Made by a program: the position numbers and the translations under genes. This document shows, one piece after another, positions 23,301 through 35,300 of a stretch of 64,000 nucleotides of DNA (within the stretch, counting starts at the first letter, position 1; each line of letters starts with the position of its first letter). Source of the DNA: Crotophaga sulcirostris (Eukaryota; Chordata; Aves; Cuculiformes; Crotophagidae); assembly GCA_013397455.1 (NCBI GenBank), contig VYZB01000219.1, forward strand, positions 365,859-429,858. Reading direction: 5' to 3'. The notes beneath the pieces are model-generated. The model was not told where the DNA came from. It made no database searches and was given only the letters and a program-made list of their open reading frames with translations.

Positions 23301-26300
23301 GCTCATAAATCATTTATCATTCTTCCAGTCATGAGCCTTTTCTATGCTTCAATGAAACCCAGTCAACTGGTATTAATGGTGGCGGCTGCTGCTGCAAAAA
23401 AAGGAAAACTCATTAGCATTAATTACTTGTTTGTAGCTGAAGTTGCACAGTGATGAAATATTAGTTGAAAATGGTTCTAAGTTCTGGATGAGCCTGGTTG
23501 GCAGACCAAAGAAAGATCAACATAAGAAGGCAGCAATATAAGGGGCTAATTGAGTTGACTTAATTTAACAACAACAAACAGCCGCAAGAGACACCCCTTT
23601 TGTCTTGAAGCCTTTAATTCTTGGTGCTTGCTTGATTGCTACTCAGAACTGAGAGTCAGGGCTCATCGGTGAGTACCTTCCAGTGACTCTTGGTGAGATT
23701 AATGAGTGGGGGAGCTATACGCAGTCCTCGAGACTGAGTCATTCTGTAGCTGAATTTGTAGTTGCGTGTTACAGTGAGGAGCGGGTAGGAAGGAGATGAT
23801 GGTGTAAAAACCTTCAAGATAGCCCTTTCGCTTGTTTCTGGTCCCCTGCTTGGCTTTGAGACTACGCGTAGACTTGATTCCAAAACTCCGTGCTCTGTTG
23901 CTCTTTGACAGAGGAGAAGATTATTGCTGATGCGTGCAATACCATTGCACCTTAATGTTGTTCCACTCCTTCCTCCTTTTATACTTCTTGCAGTTTGCAT
24001 GAAATCTGGTGCATAGAGAGAAGAGCTGTGTCTGTTTTCTGAAGCTGGGCTTAGTGGTTAGACTTGAGGGATTTGCCTGAATATGGCTGGTGCCCACCGC
24101 TGTCTGTAGAGATGCAGTTGCGGCAGGGCTGAGCTACTGAGGCAGCACAACCAGGGATAACAGCCTGTGCCCCTTCATGGTGCCAGTGTTTGGTCAGGTT
24201 TAGCAGAGCAGGTCTTGGTAAGAAAATGAAACAAACAAACAAACCTTGGAGGAAATTAGAAGCTAATAGTGAAAAATAATATAGCGTAGAGGGAAGGCTT
24301 ATTGCTGCTGGTGTCCCTAGAGGGCTGCGGTTCTTAGGAGTGCTAATCACAGCAAGGAGGTACGAACTCTCAACATACACATTTATAGACACTCTGTGAG
24401 CTTCACAAGTGTTTCCAGTGCTGTGGTAGACCACTTGGATGCATGAGCTGGAGAAATGAGGGCAGTGGAATCCAGAGCCTGGGCGTGTGCTTAGCAGAAC
24501 TTCATGTGCTGGTGCCTTTTGAAATGAGGAGCAGAAATGGAGAGGAGAGTATGGGTGTCTTGGTCAGCAGTGGAGTGATCATGAACTTGGCAGTATCTGC
24601 GTGTCTGATGGCAGCAGTAGGATTATAAATGTACAGCACAATTCATCTTTGGCAGAGGACAGGAAAATAGAATTAATAATGCCTCTATTTAGAGTAGGGA
24701 GCGGTTTAGTTACCATAATAAAAAAAGATGAATGAATGTAGACAGAGGTTATGAAGATGATTAGGACAATAGATAACTTGTCTCATCAGAGAAAATTAAA
24801 AATTGGGTTTTTTCAGCCTAGCGAGAAGAAGATTGAGAGTGTACACGATTTTAGTGAGCAAGCTTGTTCATAAAATCCCATTTGTTGGGACAAAAAACAA
24901 AGAAGTGAGAAGAGCTATTTGGAATGAGTGATAGCGTGGCTGCATACTAAATCAATATAAGTGGGTCGTCAAAGTCTTCCTGATTTTCGCAATGGAAGAA
25001 TAAATTACAACTTGCTTTAAATATTAAATGAGTTCCTGAAATATCTGAAAGTAAGGTTCCTGGCCCTTTAAAGCTTTGGACTTTTGACTTCTTTTAAAGT
25101 AGTGAAACTTCTTAACATAAAATTTTGAACAGAATAGTTGAGACAAATAAGCAAAGTGTTTTTAGAATAGATCCTGCTGTGGTTATAGAAAAGACTTTAC
25201 TGGGAAAATGTCTGATGTGAACATCTCTGATTCCAGAATCCTTACAGCGTTTGCTCCCTTAATTTCTGGGTAAGAGAAGGGACAACATTGATCTGACCCA
25301 GTCTTATTTCCCCCGCAGTGGACTCTTTGCTGGGTTTTACCTCCTTGGGAAGCGTTGCGGACTGGTTGTGTTGTATGTTGACATGGTCAGCTCTTCTGGG
25401 GCTGTTGGGAGTTGTTCTGGAATGGAACCGGTTTCTTACCCAGGTGCTTGGCACTAAGGCAGGCTGCAAACTCTGGGATCAAGAAGGAAATTTCTTTTGG
25501 GTCAGGATGACCAGGCTACTTCTGTTTTCGTGGGGAACTGATGACCATAGTTCACTGCCTCTATTTTATCTGTACCCTAGCATGAGGATCTAGAGTATTA
25601 GCTGTGCTATTACTGTTAGGTTTCTAACTATGGTAATTTTACATAAAAGACCAAAAATTAAAACTTAAGCCTGTGCATAGGGTTTGAGATGAGAGAATGG
25701 ATGAATGGTCTTGTGAATCCTGGGGCTTTGATCATGTCTCATGGTTGTAGATGCAGGGGGCTGAAGCTGCTGCTTCAGCATGGTGCCTTTCTGCCTTGTT
25801 TCTGAGTGAAGCTTTCTCCAAATCTGAACAGTGAGGCAACTTATGAAAGGGTAAAACATTTCTTTCAACTGTACTTCACACAAGATGCATGGCTTAAGGA
25901 TTTCCAAGGAACAGGAGGAGGCCAGTGGAGGGATAACTTGAGGTTAAACACTGAATTCTTCTTGGAAAACCCAACTTCACAGTTGTGTTGTAACCAGTTA
26001 GCTTAATTTCTTGGAAGAGTGTGAAGAGTTCTCAGTTGTTTTCCTCTGGGAAAAATGTGTTAGGAGTGTTCCACTTGTGTTAGATGTAATCCTTCAGCCA
26101 AGGGCTCGAGATCTTTGAAAAGCCACAACTGAAGGGACCTCTGAGATAGCTCTTGGGAAACTGTAGGAGTGTTGCAGGCAGTATATGGGTTTAATTGAAA
26201 ATGAGATTAAGGATTTAAGCTCGTGTTGCAGTAAGTATCACCTCCCATGTTTATATGGCAATAGCGGATATAGGGCCTTGTCCTTTCTTGTAGAAAGTAA

Positions 26301-29300
26301 GGGCAGCCTGTTCCAATGCTCACAGCAGACACAGAAGGGTGGTGAGACAGGAGTTCAGTATCCAGAATAGTAGAGCTTTGAAACTTTGATTTCATGCTTG
26401 CCTTTATTTGGTGGGGAGTAGGTAACCTGTAGGGAATGGTGATAGGGTGTTGGGAGCAGGTAGAGAGGTACAGCCTGAATCCACAATGTGTGTGTCTGAT
26501 GCTGCTGGCAAAGCAACCTGGAGACAGGCTTTGAGCTGCAAGGTGCTGAAGAGTACAAGGTGGTGTGTGGGCACAAATGTCTACCTTGGGGAAAACGTAT
26601 GGGTGCCTGTGTGTGTCCCAGGTCTTCCCTGCCTTTGCCTGTCTTCTCTGCTGGTTTCCCACTCCGTTGCTGCTTGGATAAAGCAAGCCCTCTCTGTCAT
26701 GGTCATCGTGTACCGCGCTGCTGAGGAGGATTAATAGTGCTGTCTGAAAGTGCTGTCAGACCCTGTGGGCATGGCAGGAATGAGACTGGAAAATGGTGAT
26801 TTTCATTTGATGGACTAAAATCTTACTATTTTTGAAATGGGCTTTGTTCCATTAGATTTAATTGAATCCTCAGTGCTTTATTGACAAGATCATAGTATGG
26901 CTACCACTGCTGCCTCTTTTCTCAACTCTGTTTTATTATCTTTCCCTTGTAATATGTAGTGAAAATCTAAGGTTATATTGGAAAAACAGATTACTCATAT
27001 AAGACTTTGTACCAGCTGTATAATCTAAGTCTCAGTCTGACTCTTCTGCAGTGCATTTCTTTTAACTCTTCAAATACTACTTTCAAGCTTACTGAGTTAC
27101 CTCTGGTTCACATTTCAAAAATGGGAAGATAATGCTGGATCCAGTTTGAACTGCTAATGTGCACACGTAATGCAGTAACAGCATACTTAGGCCAGGGCAG
27201 AGTCCCCCCTTACCATTTGGATCTAGCTGAAATAACCACCTCATGCTGCTTTCTCTTTGTAGAAGTCATCTGAAAGCCAGCATTCTTTAACTTGGAGGGG
27301 GGAAATAAATAAATAAATAAATATGCCATAACTTTAAATATAATCTAATATAATCTTTAATAGCCTTTAATTCTGGGAAGCTTGTTATCTTCTGACACCC
27401 TGCAAGCTTTTGCAACTCACTAAGTGTTTTAAAGTCTCTCAAAATGGAAAAGAATCACATTGTGTAACAGACCTGGCTTGCAAGACTACTGTAATTTAAG
27501 AGATGAGTAGAGGATAATTTTGGTTTTTAACTTTGTTGGCAATTTCTGAGGTTCAGATGAAGTGAGTGGCCATGTCTTGAAGCTGTTTTAAATAGGAAGT
27601 AAATGTAAGCAGTGTTCCTCTCTTGGGAATTGGAAATGTGGGGATTTTACATGCAAGTAAATGAGGGAGGAAATCTTTGTAGTGAATTTATGTCCTTAAA
27701 TCCCAAGATTGTTGTTAATGTCATCCTTGTGGTGAAGACGCTCATCTCACAATTTGTAACCTCTTCCAGAAGGAACAGAGGATCCGGTCAGCTGTGCAGG
27801 GGCTGTATAGTCTCAAGGCTGGTTGCAATTTTTTCAGCACTGGAGATGCATTGTCTTTCAGCCCTCTGGAAATCTGAGGCTCTTAACTCTGGTTAAAATA
27901 ACAAGTTGTGTTCCTCAAAGCTGGGTAAGGGGTGGCTTTGGATTGATATTTATACCTGGTCTGCGCTTGGGCAGAAGGTTTTTTTTGTGTGTCACAGTAC
28001 TGAGGTAGCATATTTTTTATCTGAAAATGTTGTACGCCACTCTCTTGGTCAAATTATTTAAGATGATGGAAGGGTGTTACATAGGAGGGAACCTCTCAAC
28101 AGAATAATCTCTTGCTGTGGCTGCTTGGGCAGCTGTGTTAGGGCTGTATTTAGCTGGGAAAGTGCTTGGGTGCTAGAAACTCTTCCAGGGCAAGATATTA
28201 ATTGCTTAATGGAAAGTATGTGCGTGGGTAACCCCAGACTCTCCAGCTGTAGGTATTTTTGAGTAGATAAATAACTTAAAAAGCATTGTTGAACTAAAAT
28301 GAACACTTCCCATCCTAGAGATGCTCTGCCCTGATTGCCTGGCTGTGGGAGCAACAGGCTGGGGGCAGGCTGGTGGCACAGCGTCACCGTGAGATTACAC
28401 TGCAGATCTCGCCCAGCCCCACTTGGTAGTGGCCTCAATGGGAGTCACTGTCAGCTTATGAAGCACTATTTGAGGTTCTCCTCTGAGATGTGCTGATTTT
28501 GTTTTGACATTTGGCTGTGCGGCCTCTTCCAGGTGGGTTTGGGCAGCCTCTGACACAGCTCTTAGTTATGGCACAGTTCGCCAGCTTTCTGGTCATCTCC
28601 AGCTGCCTGCATATCTTTGACCTTGAGTACCTCGCATTTTCTAAACTAAATCCTAACTGTTCTCCAAATGTTTCTGAAATGCAAAGAAATGCAAGAAGAG
28701 GATTCAGAAACTTCCTGCTGTGCAGGAACTGTGGTAGTGGAAGCAAGGTGCTGCCCCAGAACGGGGAGGGGGGAAGAAATCCAAAATGTACTCCTCTGAC
28801 TGTATGCAGACATTACTTTTCTGCTTTCCAAATGCCTTCTGGAGGGATTTCTCTAGCTGTGTAAAGTGGCCTTTGCTTTTCATAGTTAACCAATTGCATT
28901 GTTACCATCTGAAGCCCAAATTCTTTCCTCCTGCACCAGATGCAGACCCACAGGCTATGAAACATTGAAGCGTTTTACGAAGCAGTGCCTTGCTTTGAAT
29001 GCAAACCAGGGCATATCCAGCCAGGTCATCGCTCCGAGTTGTTTACAGTCCCATGAGCTGTGGCGTTTCTTTCTGTATTTACAATACTTTCTGCTGCTTT
29101 CTGCTTAACTCCTACACACACTCAAATCAAAGCTTTTGCTTAAGCTTTGAAAGCATTGTAGTTTGAAATAACTACAGTCCTGTGTGTGATAGCGAAGGGA
29201 TGCTGGGTTTGCCTCTCCAGAGGATTCTGGCATGTTAAAACCCCTGTACAATTGGGAATAAGGACCAAAGTGTTATTTCCCAGCCCTTCCTCTCTGCACC

Positions 29301-32300
29301 AGCCCCTCTGCTCTCATGCCATGTGGTAACCATGCTACATGAAGTCTTGATTGCTGGCAGTATTTAAGTAAACATGGTTTGGAATCCTTGCAGCCCTGTA
29401 GGAAATGAAGTGTGATGTTACAGTTGGGCTCTTCTACCCTTGTGCAGGTGACCTGATGAAGAGCGCTTCGGGGGAGTTTGCAGATGACCCCTGCTCCTCT
29501 GTGAAACGAGGGAACATGGTCCGCGCGGCACGTGCCCTCCTGTCCGCCGTTACTCGACTGCTGATTTTGGCTGACATGGCAGATGTCTACAAGCTGCTCG
29601 TTCAACTTAAAGTAGTAAGTGTAGCTCTTTGCTGAGATTCACTTTGCTGTGCTGTGTCCGTGAGCTTTGTTTCACATACGTGTGCTGACCCCAGTGTCTG
29701 TGCTGTCAGCAGCTGCTGTCTGGAGGAGGGAGGGGTTTAGGGTTTTTCCCCTGAGCAAAACGTGTGCAATGGATGTTTGTCACTGTTTTTACGCTCATTG
29801 TCAGTAGCTTTTGACTTTGTGTTGTGCTTGATTCTGAACTTGTAGTACTGAAACAAAATGCACTATGGTCTGCGACTGCAGGAAATAACCAGCTTAAAGC
29901 GATAATTTGCCTCTCTTATTATCAATGCTCCCTTGTAGCCACTAGGGATGAGCAGCTTTGGTAGACTAAATAAAAGGAATGTGAAATACTTGAGCAAGAC
30001 TTTCCTTCCCATGAGTTAGAGGGTGGGTGGGTGGTTTATACAGAACTGGAAAATAAATGCGATTGGATACTGGGCCCACTTTTGTGGTGGGCTTTAAGGA
30101 CTCTCCTCAAGCCCTCTGGCCACTGCCACAGCCCTGCCAGGGCCCTGGACTCCTTCACAGTCTTTCAGATGCCTGCACATGGCTGTCTCTGGTCACTATG
30201 AGCTAGTAGGTAAGCCTTGAGTGCCATCAGCCTTTGAAGCGTCTCTCTCCAAAAAATAGAAGAGGGCAGAGAAAGGTTGTTTTGTCTGTCTACTACCAAG
30301 TACATTCTGAATTGCTTCCTGAACTGTGGGTTGTATTACTTGGAAAAACATGTGACTGTATATTCTTTTAGGTAGAAGAAGGTATCTTGAAACTAAGAAA
30401 TGCTGGCACGGAGCAGGATTTGGGTATCCAGTACAAAGCCCTCAAACCAGAAGTAGACAAGCTTAACATAATGGCAGCCAAAAGACAACAGGTATGGTGC
30501 TAATAGCTCTTTCTTCTGTTTATTATTTCTTCTTTTTCATTTTCAAAATAAGAAAACAGGGCGATCTCACTGCACTTGGACAGTACCCATTGCTGCTAAT
30601 GTTGTGGGGGTTTTTTTGTTTTGTTTTTTTTTAAATTTATTTTTATTGCTGAGTACTTTATGTTGCCCTCTGCTGTGTTTAGGAAATCATAGAATGGTTT
30701 CAGTTAGAAGGGACCATAAAACCAGTTGCAAGCCCCATGCCATGGGCAGGGACACCTCCCACTGGATCAGGGGGATCGAAGCTCCATACAACCTGGTCTT
30801 GAACACCTCCAGGGATGGGGCAGCCACCACTTCTCTGGGCAACCTGGGCCAATGTCTCACCACCCTCACAGGAAAACATTTTTCCCTAAGATCTCATCTG
30901 AATCTCGTCCTCTTTTGGCTAAAAACCATTCCACCTTGTCCTGTCACATCTGCTCAGCTGTAGTGTGCTGCTTCTGACAGAATTCGTTCCGTTAGTTTTT
31001 GTCTATGGTAATGCTTTAGTACCTTAATGAAATGCTGATTCCCAAGACTTGCACTTCCCATTCTAAAGTGGTGCAGGTGTGGGTAAGGGAGGAGAATTGA
31101 GGAGTGACTTGGTGCCTGGCATGCTCCCCACTAGGCTGTGCTGCCCTTGTGGTTCACACAGACAGACTGAACGTGTCCATTTAAACAGGGAGTGAAAGTC
31201 AGGGCTGCGCACAGAATTACAGCTCTTCCCAATAAAGTGGGTGGGTGATGCTGGTTACTGAGAGGGGTTTAAACTTCTGTTTGTTGTGTGTATGTTCTGT
31301 GTTTGGATAGCTTCTGCTTAACCTTAAATTGTGTGTGAAATTTGTTTTGTTCAGCAGCACTGTGACTCATTCTTGTGTAGGTAAGCTTTCAAGAGAAGGC
31401 AGAGGTGTGGGCAGTTCCATTTATCAGAAACAGCATAATTCTTGTAGAGCATTTTTTGTTTCTGTTCTGCTGATATGTACAAACCAGAACTGCTTATGCA
31501 CTCTGACACTGCTTGGCTTTCTTGCAAAGATTCATCTTTGCAATAAACTGGGTACAGTCTAAAATGGATTGCCAGTTGGTTTTGTATCTAAAATCTGATT
31601 GCAGTAAATGGGAGTAGGGTTGTGACGGCAATGCAATAAATGTCCTTAAACTACTTTGTGATGGATTGTTCCACACTATGGGAAGCGGTGGTACTAAATC
31701 TGTAAAACTGTGCGCCTGCTTGGAGTGCCCTCCCTGCTCACTGTGGATCTTACAGAGGTTGCATGTTATCCATTCATTTTTCAGAGTGTGTCAGATGTTT
31801 TTTCTCCTTTTCTCAATAAGGCAGTCCTCCTCATCACCTCTTCTGTAGGTTTAAGAGGTAATTTTAAAATTATAGGACTGCTAATAACTGTGTTCGTTCT
31901 CCCTTTATAAACTTACTGCTCAGTCTGGACTCAGAAGCTTTATCTACTCATAGTACTTCTATTCCAAAACAGAGATGATGATGCTTTAGAGAATTACAGA
32001 AGTGATTATTTGGGAAAAGACGCCTGGACTTGCTCACTAATCTTAAATTAGTGGTAATTACAGTCATTGGATTAATTTCGTCTTGTTGGAGATGAAGAAG
32101 TTGAATAAGATGATGTATTTGTTCTTCTAAAATTAGATACCCAAGTCTCTTGAGAAGAGTAAACTCTATCTTCTAGGTGTGATTAAAGAAAACATTTGGG
32201 TTGTGAGGCTCAGAGTTTAAATTAAAGATCTTGCTTCTCCTGTGCAAGTGCAAGACAGGAGTGCAACAGAAGCCACTTGTTCAATCTCTGGTTCTTAAGT

Positions 32301-35300
32301 TATCTAAAAATGTTAGGTAGTCTGTATTGAGGATTTAAGTTTCATTGTGATTTTCTAAATAGTAATACAAACTGGAAGGAGTGGGGAGAAAATGTATCCT
32401 CTCAGCTTCTGTGTCCTGATTTACAAGCGTTACCAGCTTTCAAATGCTGGTCCTCTGCTGTGGAGGGGAGGAAAACCCAACCTCAGATTCCGGATTGTCG
32501 AGTTGTGAATTTCCCTCCAATACTTCTCTTTCCTTGTCTTTATGAAGCTATTGTGTTTGGAAATGAGTTGGGCTGTTAAGAGCAGGAATGGTCAGTCAGA
32601 AGATTGTTAGTTCTAAGCATACCAGGCAAAGAACCTGCCTGTCTTTTGGAGATGCAGGGGAACAGCGTATGGATGTTAAATGTGGGGAATGCTCTCCAAT
32701 GCTTTTGTTCTTTAATTTTCCTAATAGGAGTTGAAAGATGTGGGTCACCGTGATCAGATGGCGGCAGCCAGAGGAATCCTGCAGAAGAACATTCCCATTC
32801 TTTACACGGCGTCCCAGGCCTGCCTGCAGCACCCTGATGTGGCTGCGTACAAGGCTAACAGGGACCTGATCTACAAGCAGCTTCAGCAGGCAGTCACGGG
32901 CATCTCGAACGCAGCACAAGCCACTGCATCAGATGATGCTGCCCAGCAGCAGGGCGGAGGCGGGGAGCTGGCTTACGCTCTGAACAACTTCGATGTAAGT
33001 TTGGAACCCTTCACGTAAAAAAAGTGGCAACTCCAACTCCCATGCTTGTTCCCCTGATTTACTAGCAACAGTTCACTTACATTGTTCGAAAGATCATTTT
33101 CCACTGAAATGCAGCAAATCGCAGGTGAAGCAGGCCTTTATTTTTTTAAAAAGTCTTTTTTCCAAACTAGGATTGATGGAATATAGCAAGTTATATATGC
33201 AGTTCTTGGTGATTGAAGGCTGTCAAGTTAAACTAGCTCTGAAATAGCAGTTACCCTACTGCTACATTGGATATAAACCCTTGGTTTATTTGAAATTGAT
33301 TATTTCATAATATATTTATGTAATGTATTCTTGTAGGTGACAGAAATGCCTTATTAAAAGTGAATAATGTATTTGGAATTGCCCAAACTACCTACTGAGA
33401 AGAACATGAAGTGGGAAGCTTAATATGATCTTTGGTTGGCGAATGAAGTCATTTCACACTGATGTGTTGTACTGATCTGTCATATTCTTTATCTTGTGTT
33501 CAGTAAGTTGCGGAGGATAGCCATGCATTTTTACTGAGAACACTTGCCTTTTGAAGCCCGTATTTTCTGTCTACCAGTGGTTCAGCCTCTGCATTTTAAA
33601 CACCTTGGCACTAACTTACCTCTAAAACTTTATTTAATATTGCAAAGCCATCACTCAAAAGGTGTTTAATACTTTTGTTTTTTCCAGACATTGCTCATCT
33701 CCTCATTTTGCTCTCACCAGTCTTCCTCCCCTACGTTCTCTGCCATGTTTCTTTCACCAGGATGAAGTACTATAGGAGTTCTCCCTGTGCCTGGCGCAAA
33801 GCCTTTCTATGCAATCTCCTGGGTAACAAAAGGATGTCATGGTCATCTTGATCTTTGTGACTTATGATTTTGGTTTTAAGCCTACTTTTCTTAAATTCCA
33901 TCAGTTGTATATTGAGCTATGTGCATCTTAGAAGTGTGCCTCTGGTCAGCACTCAAGGGATGGGAGGAGAAGGCAGGTCCCGTAACAGCACACAATGAAT
34001 TGAAGAAGCAATTCAGTTCAGGTTCATGGGTTGGCTGATCTAGCTCAAACCATTTAACGTAATTTCTGATCGATGGCTGTATTTTACTACATGAATCTCT
34101 AATATATGACCTGAGACTCTTGAGTGCTGCAGCTCACATGGAGCTTCTGAGCTTTGAGCTCTGCTCTGTGAGGCTCTCTAGTAGCAGCAGGGCTTGATCA
34201 GCAGACCAGCTTCAACACACGTTGTGTGCGGTAGCTGTGTCATTCCTGCCAAAGGAGACCAACAAAACAAATGTGTTCAGGTTCTTGGCAGATGTTATCC
34301 AGGCACTTCATTTCCTGTGAGCGTTTGAGTATTATTGTGCTCCTGTATTAGAGGCTTTGCACACACGCACCCTCAAATACTGCGATGTCTTTATGTGATG
34401 GTAAAATATTAAATGGTTGCCAGAAGATAACAAGGTAATCATTATCTCTGTTTTTGATGGAGCAGTTCTGGAGTTGTACTGCTGTTGTGTTATCCACACA
34501 GCTAAAGTTTTGGGAAAAATGAGAACATGTGCCATGCTCTAACCCTGCTGCGAAGGCAGGAGAAGTAGTGGTTGTGACGTTGTCCAAGTTAGCTGGCGTG
34601 CAAACTGATTGAGAAAACTTCCATCCCAAGAAACCCTGGGGCTTCTCTTATGAAGAGATAGCAACATCTTCCCCTCCTGCCCCTGTGGTGGGAAGAAAAC
34701 CCACCCAAACCCTGAACAAGCATTGAAACAGCCAAATAATTTTTCTTTAAAACAATGCAAACCTGTTTAAGTAAACAACGTGAAGGAACTCCTGAGGTGA
34801 TAAGCACCGCACTGCTTCTTCCTGGGGAACTTCTGTGGGTGGAGGGACTGGCCCCTTGCAAAGCAGGTACATCAGCGCTGCAGCTTGAAGTCTCTCAGTA
34901 TGAGCTGTGCTCACTAATACTCTGTCAGGAGGAACCTGTGAGAGTGTTCTGCCTTGAAGAAATCAATTTCCATGCTGTTTGAAACATTCGAGTTGATGTT
35001 TCACTTGGGGATTTTTGAGAATGCTGTTATATTTACCTGCATAGTGGTGAAGGGAAGAAAAGGTTGGGTAAACTAGGATGACAGAGCACTATATACAGGG
35101 CTAATTCTGTACATTTGTTTTCTTTGGTTTTTGGTTCATGATGGAATAATTATATCTGACAAGTTAACGAGGGCAGGCATGTCCGGATTGACATGTAGTT
35201 AAGAAGAGTTCTGTACTTTGAACCTGATTAGTGCTGGCACGTTTGATTTTTGCCATTCATGTAACAAGGCTTCCTGTGGCCAAGTTTTGTTTGGCTGTCA

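Larger units (their letters stand above)
22737..29447 (+). other. CTNNA1: CTNNA1 intron 3
   Basis: 6711 bases with gtaaga donor and TTGTGCAG acceptor. It contains a CpG-enriched block near 23560-24010 that resembles an LTR on the minus strand and a short AAAT tandem repeat at 27303-27323. No CR1 copy was recognised. Confidence 0.85.

Noticed and set aside
26207..26686. 159-codon minus-strand reading frame in intron 3
   Set aside because: Low-complexity His/Ser/Pro-rich product with no motif; no splice or promoter context.
29405..29447. ATG in intron 3 in frame with CTNNA1 exon 4
   Set aside because: It lies upstream of a strong acceptor; the preceding exon joins in phase at 29448, so this is intron.
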